A stretch of 34,091 nucleotides of DNA from Betaproteobacteria bacterium HGW-Betaproteobacteria-8 (lineage in GTDB: Bacteria; Pseudomonadota; Gammaproteobacteria; Burkholderiales; Methylophilaceae), in contig PHCD01000005.1 of NCBI GenBank assembly GCA_002842135.1, positions 1 to 34,091 on the forward strand, written 5' to 3'. A model generated the notes under the pieces. It worked only from the letters and a program-made list of their open reading frames with translations, was not told where the DNA came from and did not search any database. The position numbers were made by a program, and so were the translations under genes. Shown piece after piece: positions 1 to 9,415 of the stretch (positions within the stretch are counted from its first letter, which is position 1; each line of letters begins with the position of its first letter).

Positions 1-51
1 GTGACCTTCGGGTTATGAGCCCGACGAGCTGCCAGACTGCTCCACCCCGCG
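1..51 (-). tRNA. Initiator tRNA-Met (CAU), 3' part cut off by the window edge
   Basis: Read on the minus strand, the 5' end is CGCGGGG at 51-45, followed by a normal D-arm. The anticodon stem has three G-C pairs (GGG/CCC) around a loop with CAT at 17-15. A 5' C that would form the C1:A72 mismatch and the three G:C pairs are the hallmarks of bacterial initiator tRNA. The window contains the acceptor 5' strand, D-arm, anticodon arm and variable loop; the T-arm and 3' acceptor strand lie beyond position 1. It is downstream of kdsB on the same strand but has its own promoter. Confidence 0.95.
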
Positions 52-84
52 TCCGATTCGACATTGGTGCCGTCGAGAGGTGAA

Positions 85-114
85 ACTATAGCAAAATCGG
101 CTCATTACTGTCAA
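85..114 (-). promoter_or_regulatory. Sigma70 promoter of the initiator tRNA
   Basis: On the minus strand a perfect -35 TTGACA (114-109) is followed by an 18-base spacer and a -10 TATAGT (90-85). The spacer ends in TGC, giving an extended -10. The predicted start is near 78, about 27 bases before the mature tRNA 5' end. It is the best consensus match in the window, as expected for a stable RNA gene. Confidence 0.85.
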
Positions 115-157
115 CGAGAATAGACGGATATTTCAGAGAAATCGACTAAGCTGCTGA

Positions 158-913
158 TTAGACAGTAGAGAACAGTTTCCGCATCACGGCCAAGTCTTCC
201 TCAGTATCCACACCTGCGGCAGGCGCATGATCTGTGACGGCAACACTTATCTTGTATCCATGCCATAGCGCCCGCAATTGCTCGAGCGATTCATACTGCT
301 CTATTGGCGACGGTTGCAACCCGGCATAGGCCTTGAGAAATGATGTGCGATACGCGTAAATCCCGATATGCCGATAAACCAGCATGGCGTCCGGCAGATC
401 CTGACCGGCGGCGAAAGCATCCCTTGGATAAGGAATGGGGGCACGGCTGAAATACAGCGCGTAACCTTCCTTGTCGAGCACCACCTTGACGGCATTGGGG
501 TTGAGCATCATGGCTTTGTCATGAATCCGATGACAGGCTGTCGCTATCGCAGCTTCATTATGCTGCGCCAGATTAAACGCCACCTCCTCTATCAGGGTGG
601 ATTCAATCAATGGCTCATCGCCCTGCACATTTACCACAATCTCGTTTTCAGCCCATCCCATCTTCAAGGCAACTTCAGCAATACGATCCGTACCGGAAAC
701 ATGATCTTCCCTGGTCAGAACGGCCTGATAGCCATGCTCTTTCACTGCATCCAGAATCCTGACATCATCAGTTGCCACTACTATCTCAGCGCCGGTGACT
801 TTAGCTTTCTCAGCGACCCGTACGACCATAGGCTTGCCAGCGATATCCAGCAACGGCTTGCCGGGCAAACGCACACTGGCATATCTCGCGGGGATGACAA
901 TCTTGAAACTCAT
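158..913 (-). CDS. kdsB: 3-deoxy-manno-octulosonate cytidylyltransferase (CMP-Kdo synthetase)
   Basis: Cytoplasmic enzyme that activates Kdo with CTP to CMP-Kdo for attachment to lipid A. The 251-residue length matches the family (about 250). The nucleotide-binding motif [14 protein letters not shown] lies at residues 8-21 and NVQGDEP at 95-101; VDTEEDL lies near the C-terminus. A longer in-frame reading starts 16 codons upstream, but those residues look nothing like the family. The ATG at 913 sits behind an AGAGG Shine-Dalgarno embedded in the end of the upstream zinc-protein gene, four bases after its stop, so I chose 913. It is the last gene of the exbB-exbD-msbA-lpxK-kdsB block, whose products all serve lipopolysaccharide or envelope energetics. 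Ends in TAA at 158-160. Confidence 0.96.
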   Translation of the reverse strand: MSFKIVIPARYASVRLPGKPLLDIAGKPMVVRVAEKAKVTGAEIVVATDDVRILDAVKEHGYQAVLTREDHVSGTDRIAEVALKMGWAENEIVVNVQGDEPLIESTLIEEVAFNLAQHNEAAIATACHRIHDKAMMLNPNAVKVVLDKEGYALYFSRAPIPYPRDAFAAGQDLPDAMLVYRHIGIYAYRTSFLKAYAGLQPSPIEQYESLEQLRALWHGYKISVAVTDHAPAAGVDTEEDLAVMRKLFSTV

Positions 914-917
914 ACAC

Positions 918-1097
918 TCAAACCTCTTCGATATCCGGCAACTTGCGCGCTTCATCCTCAAGCATCACAGGAATATCATCCTTGACGGGATACGCAAGAC
1001 GACAGGGTTTGCATATCAACTCCTGATCCGCTTTCTTGTAAACCAGAGGGCCCTTGCATACGGGGCAGACTAATATCTGAATCAGTTTAGAATCCAT
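918..1097 (-). CDS. Trm112/YcaR-family small zinc-binding protein
   Basis: A 59-residue protein beginning [18 protein letters not shown]. It has two CxxC pairs, C11/C14 and C29/C32, expected to bind one zinc, and ends in the family's [11 protein letters not shown] segment. It starts at ATG 1097, one base after the lpxK stop, with GAGGA as Shine-Dalgarno inside the lpxK end, and stops four bases before kdsB. Proteobacterial members (E. coli YcaR) sit between lpxK and kdsB, exactly as here. Trm112 proteins activate methyltransferases in archaea and eukaryotes; the bacterial role is not established, so no function beyond zinc binding is claimed. Confidence 0.93.
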   Translation of the reverse strand: MDSKLIQILVCPVCKGPLVYKKADQELICKPCRLAYPVKDDIPVMLEDEARKLPDIEEV

Positions 1098-1098
1098 C

Positions 1099-2100
1099 TT
1101 ATTTCCTCAATCTACGGATAATGTAATCGGCCAGGACCGGGTCCACTTCAGCATCCACCGGCAGGTACCACCAGTTGGGCCTGGCAAAACCGGCGCACTT
1201 CACGGCATCTTTTTCTGTCATCAAAACCATGCTCTCCCCGGCGAATGCCAAATCTTCCGGCCGGAAGTCATGGTGATCGGTAAATGGGTGTGCTTCAACC
1301 GACAGCCCCATACTGCGAAGCTGCTGAAAAAAACGCTGCGGGTTACCTATACCGGCGATGGCATGGACTGCCCGCCCCTGCAAATCGGCAATTTGCATCG
1401 TCTTGCCCTGCTCCAGCAGATTACGAACCATACAACCCTGCAAAGACATGCTAAAACCTTCCGGTTTGCCATGTTCATTTTTACCAGCATCATTGTAAAC
1501 AACGGCATCAACCGTGCTCAGCCTGGACAGCGGCTCACGCAGTGGGCCTGCGGGCATAAGCTGCCCATTGCCAAAGCCGCGCTCTGCATCAACCACGGCC
1601 AATTCAATATCACGCTGCATACGATAATGCTGTAACCCGTCGTCACTGACGATCACATTACATTGCGGTTGCGCCCGTAATAAAGCCTGCTGGACAGCCA
1701 CCCGGTCAACACCCACCCAAACCGGACAATGTGCCCGCCGCGCAAGCAAGACCGGCTCGTCCCCAAACTCGCCTGGCCGACTGCCTTCACCCACTGTACG
1801 CGGAGTATCGAATTTGCTGCCATAACCACGACTGATAATGCCGGGCGAAAATCCTGCCTGCTTGAGCCGTTCAACCAGCCAGATCACCAGAGGGGTTTTG
1901 CCCGTGCCGCCAACACTGATGTTACCAACCACAATGAGCGGAACTGCTGAACGATAACTTTTCAGCACACCAAATTCATAAGCCTTACGGCGGCATGTGG
2001 AAAGTAGCCAGAACAGCCATGACATGGGGATCAGCAGAATATGCCAGCAGCCGATGCGAACCCATTGTTGCTCTAACCAATTTGCAAGGCGGCTACGCAT
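1099..2100 (-). CDS. lpxK: Tetraacyldisaccharide 4'-kinase
   Basis: Inner-membrane-associated kinase that adds the 4'-phosphate to the tetraacyl disaccharide to give lipid IVA. The 333 residues match family length. An N-terminal hydrophobic segment (about 20-35) is the membrane anchor. The Walker A loop [12 protein letters not shown] is at residues 59-70. The GDEPVLL segment and the [14 protein letters not shown] segment carry conserved family residues. The ATG at 2100 is 12 bases after the msbA stop with only a weak ribosome-binding site, so translation may rely on readthrough from msbA. It is followed with a one-base gap by the small zinc protein and then kdsB. Confidence 0.96.
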   Translation of the reverse strand: MRSRLANWLEQQWVRIGCWHILLIPMSWLFWLLSTCRRKAYEFGVLKSYRSAVPLIVVGNISVGGTGKTPLVIWLVERLKQAGFSPGIISRGYGSKFDTPRTVGEGSRPGEFGDEPVLLARRAHCPVWVGVDRVAVQQALLRAQPQCNVIVSDDGLQHYRMQRDIELAVVDAERGFGNGQLMPAGPLREPLSRLSTVDAVVYNDAGKNEHGKPEGFSMSLQGCMVRNLLEQGKTMQIADLQGRAVHAIAGIGNPQRFFQQLRSMGLSVEAHPFTDHHDFRPEDLAFAGESMVLMTEKDAVKCAGFARPNWWYLPVDAEVDPVLADYIIRRLRK

Positions 2101-2112
2101 ACAGGCGTTCGC

Positions 2113-3891
2113 TTAATGAAATTGCTTCTTGTATAACTTGGCGTAACTGCCATTCTGACGCAGCAGCTCCTCATGATTGCCACTTTCAATGATTTCGCCC
2201 TGCTCCATGACCAGAATGCGATCTGCATTCTCAATTGTGGACAAACGGTGTGCAATCACTATCGTGGTGCGATTACGCATCAGCTCATCCAGAGCAGCCT
2301 GCACATGTTGCTCGGACTCTGTATCCAGTGCCGAGGTAGCCTCATCCAGCAACAGGATAGGCGCATCTTTCAGAATGGCGCGAGCAATGGCCAGCCTTTG
2401 ACGCTGACCGCCCGACAGCCGCACGCCACGATCGCCGATTTCGCTCTGCAAACCGCCTGGCAACTGCTGGATAAAGTCCCACGCGTGCGCCGCCTTGGCT
2501 GCCGCAATCACCTGCTCCTCACCAACATTTCTCAACACGCCATAAGCGATATTATTGAATACAGTGTCATTAAACAGAATCACATCCTGACTGACCAGGG
2601 CGAACTGCTGGCGCAGGCTCTGGAGCGTCATTGCCCGGATATCCAAACCATCAATCAATACCAGACCTTGTTGCAACTCATAAAATCTGGGCAGCAAGTT
2701 GACCAGCGTGGTTTTACCCCCGCCGGAACGGCCTACCAGCGCGACCTTCTCGCCCGGCCGGATAGTCAGATTCAGGTTATTCAATGCGGGCCGCTTGGCG
2801 TTCTCATAGCGCAAGGTCACACCGCGCAATTCGATCTCGCCCTTGACACGACCGATCTCCTTATCACCATCGTCCGCCTCAGGCACCGTATCGATCAGCG
2901 AAAATACACTGTGCGAAGCCGCAAGACCGACCTGCAGATCCTCATTCAACGAGGTCAGGCTCTTGATTGGAGAAATCAGCATCAGCAATGCGCCAATGAA
3001 AGCGGCAAATTCACCGGCAGTAAATTTATCAACCGCATAAAAAACCACCAAACCCAAGGCTAACGCCGCCAGCAATTCGATGACCATACTATTAAGCCCG
3101 GAAATGCGCCCGAGCCGGACCTGCATATGGCGATTCTTGCCTGCCGCCTTGGCAAATCGCTGGAATTCATATTCTGCGCCACCGAATATCTTGACCATGC
3201 GCTGCCCGGTGACCGACTCCTCCACAACCTGGGTCATTTCACCCATAGTCTGCTGAACGGACTTGCCGGATGACCGTAACTTGGGCGTCATTCTTTTCAG
3301 ATACCAGGCCATGAGCGGTGCCATCACGGCAAAGATCATGGTCAGACGCCAATCCAGATAAAGCATGTAACCGACCATCCCGACGATGGTCAGCGTGTCG
3401 CGCACTGCAGTGACCGCCACACTGGTCGCGGCCTTGGACATCTGCTCAGTATCGTAAGTCACCTTGGATGTGACAATGCCTGCCGAATGGGCATCGAAAA
3501 AACTGACAGGCAAGGTCATCAGACGGCGGAAGGCATCCAGCCGCAGGTCTTCCACCACCCGCCGACCTACCCAGCGCATGGCAAAAGTAGAAATAAACCC
3601 GGCAAAAGCACGTACCGCCAGCAAGCCGAACAACATCAAGGGCAACAGGCTGAGTTTGGTCGAATCCTTATTGACGAAGCCTTCGTCAGTGACCATTTTG
3701 ATCGTAGCCAGAAAACCGGTATTGGTTGCAGAAAAAATCACCAGCGCCGTAATGCTGATGGCGAAAACGGCCCAGTGGCGTTTAGCGTATTTAAGCAGGC
3801 GCAGATAGAGGATCTTTGCACTGAGCTCTGGGGTGGATAATGGAATTTTTGCTGCCTTAGCGATTTTGGAGGAGGATTTAGATGTCGACAT
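2113..3891 (-). CDS. msbA: Lipid A export ABC transporter, permease/ATP-binding protein
   Basis: A half-transporter that flips lipid A-core across the inner membrane using ATP. From the ATG at 3891 it has 592 residues: a six-helix membrane domain (about 40-320) and a nucleotide-binding domain with Walker A GRSGGGKTT (387-395), signature LSGGQ (492-496) and Walker B LLLDEAT (513-519). An in-frame TTG at 3909 would add six residues but has no better ribosome-binding site, so the ATG is preferred. Its polar N-terminus of about 35 residues is longer than in E. coli MsbA. The position between exbD and lpxK supports the lipid A role over other exporters of this subfamily. Confidence 0.92.
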   Translation of the reverse strand: MSTSKSSSKIAKAAKIPLSTPELSAKILYLRLLKYAKRHWAVFAISITALVIFSATNTGFLATIKMVTDEGFVNKDSTKLSLLPLMLFGLLAVRAFAGFISTFAMRWVGRRVVEDLRLDAFRRLMTLPVSFFDAHSAGIVTSKVTYDTEQMSKAATSVAVTAVRDTLTIVGMVGYMLYLDWRLTMIFAVMAPLMAWYLKRMTPKLRSSGKSVQQTMGEMTQVVEESVTGQRMVKIFGGAEYEFQRFAKAAGKNRHMQVRLGRISGLNSMVIELLAALALGLVVFYAVDKFTAGEFAAFIGALLMLISPIKSLTSLNEDLQVGLAASHSVFSLIDTVPEADDGDKEIGRVKGEIELRGVTLRYENAKRPALNNLNLTIRPGEKVALVGRSGGGKTTLVNLLPRFYELQQGLVLIDGLDIRAMTLQSLRQQFALVSQDVILFNDTVFNNIAYGVLRNVGEEQVIAAAKAAHAWDFIQQLPGGLQSEIGDRGVRLSGGQRQRLAIARAILKDAPILLLDEATSALDTESEQHVQAALDELMRNRTTIVIAHRLSTIENADRILVMEQGEIIESGNHEELLRQNGSYAKLYKKQFH

Positions 3892-3934
3892 ACTGAGCTC
3901 GATATTCAACTAATGAATATCAGGTAATGGCAAC

Positions 3935-4360
3935 TCAAGAGCCGCTGGACTCTTGAGCAGGGAATGTAATATTGGGGTAACCCGCCTTGCGAGATGCATC
4001 CAGCACCTTGATAACTGATTGATGTGTTGCCTCGGCATCCGCCTCAATCACAATAGTGGGATCCTTGCCATCACCCACTGCCTTTTTCAAGGCCAGGCTG
4101 ATACCGTCCGTACTTTTATCATCCAGATCCTGTCCGTTAACCACATAACGCCCATTTGCGAAGACGCCAACCGAAATCACCAGCGGCTTGTCTTCCTGCT
4201 GGGATGCCGTTTCGGATGTTGGCAGATTAATCTGCAGCTCATTCACGCGCGAGAATGTTGCGCTAACGATCAGGAAAATAATGATGACCAGCAGTACGTC
4301 TATCAACGGAATGAAGTTGATTTCCAGCTCGTCCGACTTTTTCCCACGATGAAAATTCAT
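3935..4360 (-). CDS. exbD: ExbD/TolR-family biopolymer transport protein
   Basis: A 141-residue protein with a short cytoplasmic N-terminus, one membrane helix (about 17-37) and a periplasmic domain. The helix carries the aspartate at residue 21 (PLIDVLL) that conducts protons in ExbD and TolR. It works with the ExbB-type protein encoded just upstream (17-base gap) as a proton-motive-force motor. No tonB, tolA, tolB or pal is nearby, so the energised partner cannot be read from this window. The consistent link to msbA-lpxK suggests a role at the cell envelope, which is an inference. Confidence 0.9.
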   Translation of the reverse strand: MNFHRGKKSDELEINFIPLIDVLLVIIIFLIVSATFSRVNELQINLPTSETASQQEDKPLVISVGVFANGRYVVNGQDLDDKSTDGISLALKKAVGDGKDPTIVIEADAEATHQSVIKVLDASRKAGYPNITFPAQESSGS

Positions 4361-4377
4361 GATCCGGTTCTCACGCT

Positions 4378-4986
4378 TTAGCTTTGACGTTCGCCATGAA
4401 TGATTTCTACGAGCTTGATGGCCTGTTGTTCCATATCAATGATGAAACCGTCAATTTTGCCGCGGAAGTATCGATGGAAAATCATGGCCGGCACCGCAAC
4501 CACAATGCCGGCAGCCGTGTTGTACAGCGCCACGGAAATACCGCGGGCAAACTGTGCGACGTCATGTCCCGTGGATGTAAACGCACCAAAAAGTTCAACC
4601 ATACCGATAACCGTACCAAGCAGACCCAACAGGGGAGCGACTGTTGCAATAGTGCCCAACGTATTCATGTAGCGCTCAAGCTTGTGCACCACCACGCGGC
4701 CCGATTCTTCAACGGATTCCTTGATAACTTCGCGTGAATTGTTGGCATTCAATAAAGCTGCAGAGAAAATCTCACCCAGCAAGGAATGTTGCGCCAGCTT
4801 GTTGCACGCCTCCCTGGTGATGCCGCCTTGCGCGACCATCCTGCTGACTTCAGGTAGCAATGACTTCGGGGCAATCGCATCTCCACGCAAAGTCCAGAAA
4901 CGCTCAACAACAATGGCAACTGCCAGAATTGAGGCAAAAATCAGCGGCCATATTGGCCAGCCTGCTGCCTGAATAATTTCCCACAC
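4378..4986 (-). CDS. exbB: MotA/TolQ/ExbB proton channel family protein
   Basis: A 202-residue inner-membrane protein with an N-terminal helix (about 10-28), a long cytoplasmic loop and two further helices, where the segment from about residue 110 holds the conserved TVAPLLGLLGTVIGM stretch. The start codon is GTG at 4986, supported by a GGGAG Shine-Dalgarno seven bases upstream. It is the first gene of the operon that continues with exbD, msbA, lpxK, the zinc protein and kdsB. ExbB, TolQ and MotA relatives cannot be separated by this sequence alone; ExbB is the conventional name. Confidence 0.9.
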   Translation of the reverse strand: MWEIIQAAGWPIWPLIFASILAVAIVVERFWTLRGDAIAPKSLLPEVSRMVAQGGITREACNKLAQHSLLGEIFSAALLNANNSREVIKESVEESGRVVVHKLERYMNTLGTIATVAPLLGLLGTVIGMVELFGAFTSTGHDVAQFARGISVALYNTAAGIVVAVPAMIFHRYFRGKIDGFIIDMEQQAIKLVEIIHGERQS

Positions 4987-5018
4987 GTGAAGCTCCCGAA
5001 TGTTCTTAAAGTGTCGCT

Positions 5019-5047
5019 ACTTTAGCGTGTGAAGCTGTTTTCAGCAA
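5019..5047 (-). promoter_or_regulatory. Predicted sigma70 promoter of the exbB-kdsB operon
   Basis: On the minus strand TTGCTG (5047-5042) and TAAAGT (5024-5019) are separated by 17 bases. The predicted start is near 5012, giving a 25-base leader to the GTG at 4986. It lies directly after the comEC stop, so the envelope operon can be expressed independently of comEC. Confidence 0.55.
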
Positions 5048-5049
5048 GC

Positions 5050-7449
5050 TCAGCTAACGCCGTCCCGCGTATGTAACAAGAAGTCCTGATGCCAGTATCG
5101 CTTTGCATACTGGCGCCAGCGCATAATCTCAATTCCGGATTCTGCGGCGAAATCGATGATAATCGCGCCATCCTGGTCGGAACGGTAGATTTTACTGCCC
5201 AAGTCTTCATACCTTTGAATAACCGTTGGGTGCGGATGCCTGAACCTGTTGAGATAACCGGCAGTCAGCACGACGGCGGCAGGATCCACTTCTTCCAGAA
5301 ACGCCCAGGTCGAGGAAGTTTTACTGCCGTGATGTGGGGCAATCAGCACGTCTGACTTGAGCGAGTATTCAGACCTGAGCAGCGCGTTCTCGGCACCCCG
5401 CTCAATATCGCCGGGGATCAACAACCGGCCGAATTGACTGGTGATACGCAAAACACAGCTGCGGTCATTATCCTTAATCCCGGGTTTCTGGTAACTATCG
5501 ATATCCGGAAAAATCATTTCGAAAACCACGCCATCCCATTGCCAGGACTGGCCTGTATGGCAATGCTCATTTGCTCGTGCAGCAATCAACGGATTTCTCC
5601 TGGGCAAAGAACTCAGCACCCGGCTCACAGGGACTTGCTCCAGTATGGAGGCAGCACCGCCACTGTGATCATTATCATCATGGCTTATCAGCAAACTGTC
5701 CAGATGTCGCACGCCGCTAGCCCTGAGGTACGGTGCGATAATGCGATTTCCGCTGTCGCTCTGCGATGAATAAATCGGTCCGGCGTCATATAACAAGGTA
5801 TGCGCTTGGGTCTTGACGACGACAGACAAACCTTGCCCCACATCCAGCACAGCGACTTGCATCGCGCCATGTGCCGGTCTCGGACTCTCGAGCAAAAACA
5901 TGGGCAGCAAGCCTACGATACCCAACCATCGCATGGGCCATCCTCTTGGCAACAGGAGCCACAACACCCCCGTTATCGCCAGAGGCAGGGTCCAAAATGG
6001 CGGTGCCTGTTGCTGCCAGACACTCAAACTGGAACCCGCCATCCATTCCAGCACCACCATGCAAAAATGGATCGCTTGATGGGCAATCAGCAATATCGCA
6101 TCTACAGGCAGAACAACACCAAGCAAAGTAACAGGCACAACCACCAGACTGATGAGGGGAATGGCAAGGGCATTAGCCAGCGGTGAAATAATCGATACCT
6201 GCTGAAACATCATCAATAGCAAAGGTATCAAACCCAGGGTAACCGCCCATTGCGTGCCGATAGCCTCACGTAGCCAGTGCGGCTTGCGTAATCTGCCACT
6301 CAGCGCATAGGCAATCACGGCAACTGCGCCGAATGATAGCCAGAAACCGGCGGCCAGAACGGCCCATGGATCAAGAATGACAACGATCAGGAGCGCATAC
6401 GCCAATACTCGTGCAATCGAAATGTGCCGCCCAAACCACAGCGCAACCGCAAAGACACTGAGCATATAAAGCGTACGCTGCGTAGGAATGGAAAAACCAG
6501 CCATCAGTGAGTAAGCCAGGGCCACTAGCGCGCCAATGATGGTGGCCGCCTTGCGCGCAGGCAAGCTGATTACCAGACGCTCCGATCGCCGCCATAGCGT
6601 ATAGCTCGCGGAAAAAGCCAGGCCGGCCAGCATGGTGATATGCAGACCTGAAATGGACATCAGGTGATTGGTGCCGGTTTTGAGGAAAACCTGCCAGTCT
6701 GCCAGGCTGATATCGTCATCATCACCGATAGCCAACGCACGCAGAACCCCGCCATAAGGTTGGTCCTGCAACACAGCATTCATACGATCGCGAATCCGCT
6801 CACGCAGCATTTCCACCATGTACCTGGGACGATAAACGACAGCATCCAGCATCTGGTTTCCGTCCTGTTTCCTGATATACCCGGTAGCGCGTATATTGCG
6901 CTCCAGCGACCATGCCTCGAAATCGAAACCATGCGGATTCAGGGTACTGTGCGGCCGCTTGACGCGCACGGTCAAACGCCAGCGTTGCCCGGCACGATAC
7001 GTGCTGCTTTCGCCATCCTGTTTTACAGTGGAATCCGGATCAGCAAACCCGTTTTCATAATGCGAAAGCGAAATATGCCCAGGAATGACCGCGTCCGGGG
7101 TCAGCATCTGCTCGACATCAAATTCAAAACGCTGGCCGCGTTCATGCGACTGCGGCATGCCGGCGATGACACCAATCACCTGAATATCCCTACGCTCCCA
7201 CTCCTTGGGCAACTGGTCAGCAAGACGCATCTGCGCAAAACCCGCAGCCCAGAAAAATCCCAGCGCAAAAGCAAGTGTGACCAGGCTGACTTGATGCAGC
7301 GTCTTGAATATCAAGACGGCTGAGTGACGGGTAAAAAAGGCGGTAAACGCTAGCGGAATTACGGTGAGCGCCCAGAACAAATTGGGTAAAACAGGGAGTT
7401 GCTGCAGAGCCCAGGCACCGAAAACGAAAATCAGCGCAAGAACTGTCAA
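5050..7449 (-). CDS. comEC: DNA internalization-related competence protein ComEC/Rec2
   Basis: Membrane channel that takes a single DNA strand into the cytoplasm during natural transformation. The 799 residues are full length: N-terminal helices, a periplasmic DUF4131 region with an OB-like fold (about 85-195), the polytopic competence domain with SISGLHI at 265-271, and a C-terminal metallo-beta-lactamase-like domain with SHDDNDHSGG (about 590-600) and HHGSKTSS. The only upstream in-frame start is TTG at 7449, just after an in-frame stop; its ribosome-binding site is poor, so the true start is uncertain. It lies seven bases after the lolD stop and is probably co-transcribed. pilT and pilU in the same window fit with a transformation pathway. 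Confidence 0.93.
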   Translation of the reverse strand: MTVLALIFVFGAWALQQLPVLPNLFWALTVIPLAFTAFFTRHSAVLIFKTLHQVSLVTLAFALGFFWAAGFAQMRLADQLPKEWERRDIQVIGVIAGMPQSHERGQRFEFDVEQMLTPDAVIPGHISLSHYENGFADPDSTVKQDGESSTYRAGQRWRLTVRVKRPHSTLNPHGFDFEAWSLERNIRATGYIRKQDGNQMLDAVVYRPRYMVEMLRERIRDRMNAVLQDQPYGGVLRALAIGDDDDISLADWQVFLKTGTNHLMSISGLHITMLAGLAFSASYTLWRRSERLVISLPARKAATIIGALVALAYSLMAGFSIPTQRTLYMLSVFAVALWFGRHISIARVLAYALLIVVILDPWAVLAAGFWLSFGAVAVIAYALSGRLRKPHWLREAIGTQWAVTLGLIPLLLMMFQQVSIISPLANALAIPLISLVVVPVTLLGVVLPVDAILLIAHQAIHFCMVVLEWMAGSSLSVWQQQAPPFWTLPLAITGVLWLLLPRGWPMRWLGIVGLLPMFLLESPRPAHGAMQVAVLDVGQGLSVVVKTQAHTLLYDAGPIYSSQSDSGNRIIAPYLRASGVRHLDSLLISHDDNDHSGGAASILEQVPVSRVLSSLPRRNPLIAARANEHCHTGQSWQWDGVVFEMIFPDIDSYQKPGIKDNDRSCVLRITSQFGRLLIPGDIERGAENALLRSEYSLKSDVLIAPHHGSKTSSTWAFLEEVDPAAVVLTAGYLNRFRHPHPTVIQRYEDLGSKIYRSDQDGAIIIDFAAESGIEIMRWRQYAKRYWHQDFLLHTRDGVS

Positions 7450-7455
7450 CGTAAA

Positions 7456-8151
7456 CTAGAGACTGATAGTAGAGAGAATGCCGTCCTGCAAGCGATATTG
7501 CCGATGCATTCTGGCTGCGAGTTCCAGATCATGGGTCACTACCACCAGTCCGGTTCCACGATCGCGATTGAGGTCGAGCAACATGTCGAAGACGGCATTG
7601 GCCGTATGCCTGTCCAGGTTGCCGGTCGGCTCATCGGCCAGCACGCACTGCGGATCGGTAACCAGGGCACGCGCTACCGCGGCACGCTGGCGCTCACCGC
7701 CGGAGAGTTCGCCCGGCATATGCTCCAACCGATGTGCCAAGCCCACTTTATCGAGCACCGCCGCAGCCTGCCGCATGGCTTCCCGCCGCTCGACACGGCG
7801 TATCAACAATGGCATGGCCACATTTTCAAGCGCGGTGAATTCCGGCAACAGATGATGGAACTGATAGACAAAACCCAGTGCCTGGTTACGCAAATTGCCG
7901 CGTTTTGCCTCATCCAGTTGCGCCAGGTCATGCCCGAGTATGCTCACCTTGCCGGCGCTTGGAACATCCAGCCCACCCAACAGATGCAACAGCGTACTCT
8001 TGCCGGAGCCAGAGGCACCGACGATAGCCACCTGCTCGCCCGCATGAATCTCGATGGCAATATTTTTCAACACCTCCACCTCAAGACCGGCATAGGTCTT
8101 ATGCAGGCCTTGACAGGCCAGAATGGCGGGGTTGTTAGCAACACTACTCAT
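7456..8151 (-). CDS. lolD: Lipoprotein-releasing system ATP-binding protein
   Basis: ATPase of the LolCDE complex that extracts outer-membrane lipoproteins from the inner membrane and passes them to LolA. The 231 residues are typical. Walker [10 protein letters not shown] is at 45-53, ELSGGERQR at 148-156 and Walker B VLADEPTG at 170-177; the insert [15 protein letters not shown] is characteristic of LolD. The ATG at 8151 overlaps the end of the lolC/E gene by eight bases, so the two are translationally coupled. Confidence 0.95.
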   Translation of the reverse strand: MSSVANNPAILACQGLHKTYAGLEVEVLKNIAIEIHAGEQVAIVGASGSGKSTLLHLLGGLDVPSAGKVSILGHDLAQLDEAKRGNLRNQALGFVYQFHHLLPEFTALENVAMPLLIRRVERREAMRQAAAVLDKVGLAHRLEHMPGELSGGERQRAAVARALVTDPQCVLADEPTGNLDRHTANAVFDMLLDLNRDRGTGLVVVTHDLELAARMHRQYRLQDGILSTISL

Positions 8152-9409
8152 AGCGCAAGGCCTCGGCAGGATTCATTTTTGCAGCACGCCAGCTCGGATA
8201 AAGTGTCGCCAACAGGCTCAACACAAAGGACAGCAGAATAATCATGCTGACATCCGACCACAGCAACTGCGAGGGCAAGTCGCTGATGTAGTACACATCC
8301 TTGGCCAGGAACTGGATGTTGAACAGACGTTCAATGGCCGGCACGATGACGTCGATATTCAAGGCCACGATAATGCCGATGACCGCGCCGATGACCGTCC
8401 CGATTGCGCCAATCAGCGCCCCTTGTACGATGAATATCTGCATGATGCTGCGCGGGCTGGCACCAAAAGTACGCATGATGGCAATATCAGCGCGCTTGTC
8501 TGTCACGGCCATCACCAGCGTGGAAACAATATTGAACGCCGCCACCGCGACAATCAGCGTAAGAATGATGAACATGACGCGCTTCTCCATCTGCACAGCG
8601 CGGAAAAAATTGGCATGCTGCTGCGTCCAGTCACTGACAAAATAGTGACCGACATCACTCAGTTTGGTTGTCAGCCGGTTGGAAATACTGGGCGCAAGAA
8701 AGAGGTCGTCCAGTTTGAGGCGCAGGCCGCTGACCTTATCACCCATGCGATAAAGCACCGCCGCATCATCCATATGGATCAGCGCCAGGCCTGCATCATA
8801 TTCATACATGCCCATCTGGAAGAATCCGACCACCCGGAACTGCTTGATGCGGGGAACAATACCGGTAGGCGTAAACTGCCCCTGCGGCGCCATCAACACC
8901 ACCTTGTCGCCAAGCAGCACTCCCAGTGACTGCGCCAGTTCAGCACCCAGCACGATACCGAATTCGCCGGCATGCAAATCACCCAGACTGCCGGCACGCA
9001 TGTGCGCACCGATTTCAGCCACCCGATCCTCCTCGGCCGGCATGACACCGCGAACAATCGCACCCTGAACGGCCTGGCCATAGGACAGCATTCCCTGCGC
9101 CATGATATAGGGTGCAGCCGCCTGAACATGGGGTTCATCCTTGACGCGGCCAACAATGAATTGCCAGTCACTCAGCTGGTTGTCAGGTCCGGTAATTTGC
9201 AGGTGCGAAGCCACCCCCAGGATGCGCGAGCGCAGTTCCTGCTGGAAGCCGTTCATCACCGACAGCACGACTATCAGGGCGGCAACGCCGAGCGCAATGC
9301 CGACCATGCTGGTCATGGAAATGAATGAAATAAAGTGATTACGACGTTTGGCGCGCGTATAGCGCAAGCCGACAAAAAGCTCGAATGGCAGGGAATTAAA
9401 AAACGACAT
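8144..9409 (-). CDS. lolC: Lipoprotein-releasing system transmembrane protein, LolC/LolE family
   Basis: A 421-residue MacB/FtsX-type permease with one N-terminal helix (about 24-48), a large periplasmic domain, and three C-terminal helices (about 275-405). It forms the membrane part of the lipoprotein-releasing complex with LolD. Only one LolC/E gene is present, with no second homologue beside lolD; the protein may form a homodimer as proposed for LolF-type systems, or the partner may be elsewhere. The start at ATG 9409 has no Shine-Dalgarno, and a -10 element ends six bases upstream (see the promoter entry), which predicts a leaderless mRNA. Confidence 0.93.
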   Translation of the reverse strand: MSFFNSLPFELFVGLRYTRAKRRNHFISFISMTSMVGIALGVAALIVVLSVMNGFQQELRSRILGVASHLQITGPDNQLSDWQFIVGRVKDEPHVQAAAPYIMAQGMLSYGQAVQGAIVRGVMPAEEDRVAEIGAHMRAGSLGDLHAGEFGIVLGAELAQSLGVLLGDKVVLMAPQGQFTPTGIVPRIKQFRVVGFFQMGMYEYDAGLALIHMDDAAVLYRMGDKVSGLRLKLDDLFLAPSISNRLTTKLSDVGHYFVSDWTQQHANFFRAVQMEKRVMFIILTLIVAVAAFNIVSTLVMAVTDKRADIAIMRTFGASPRSIMQIFIVQGALIGAIGTVIGAVIGIIVALNIDVIVPAIERLFNIQFLAKDVYYISDLPSQLLWSDVSMIILLSFVLSLLATLYPSWRAAKMNPAEALRYE

Positions 9410-9415
9410 GGGCGG

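Noticed and set aside
128..142. ATTTC-AGA-GAAAT stem as a kdsB terminator before the tRNA
   Set aside because: Five weak pairs and no T-run in the direction of transcription.
914..961. A 16-codon upstream extension of kdsB
   Set aside because: The extension overlaps the end of the zinc-protein gene, is Arg/Cys-rich and unlike KdsB; the ATG at 913 has a proper Shine-Dalgarno and family-like N-terminus.
2173..3063. A 296-residue open frame on the plus strand opposite msbA
   Set aside because: It is antisense to a well-supported ABC transporter, has a biased shadow composition rich in Gln and Arg and no recognisable domain.
3892..3909. TTG start six codons upstream of the chosen msbA ATG
   Set aside because: No ribosome-binding site and no conserved residues; the ATG is simpler, though not proven.
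7399..8241. A 280-residue plus-strand frame opposite lolD and the comEC start
   Set aside because: Antisense shadow of lolD; no ribosome-binding site and no domain.
8123..8929. A 268-residue plus-strand frame opposite lolC/E
   Set aside because: Antisense to a conserved permease, His/Gln/Asp-rich shadow sequence.
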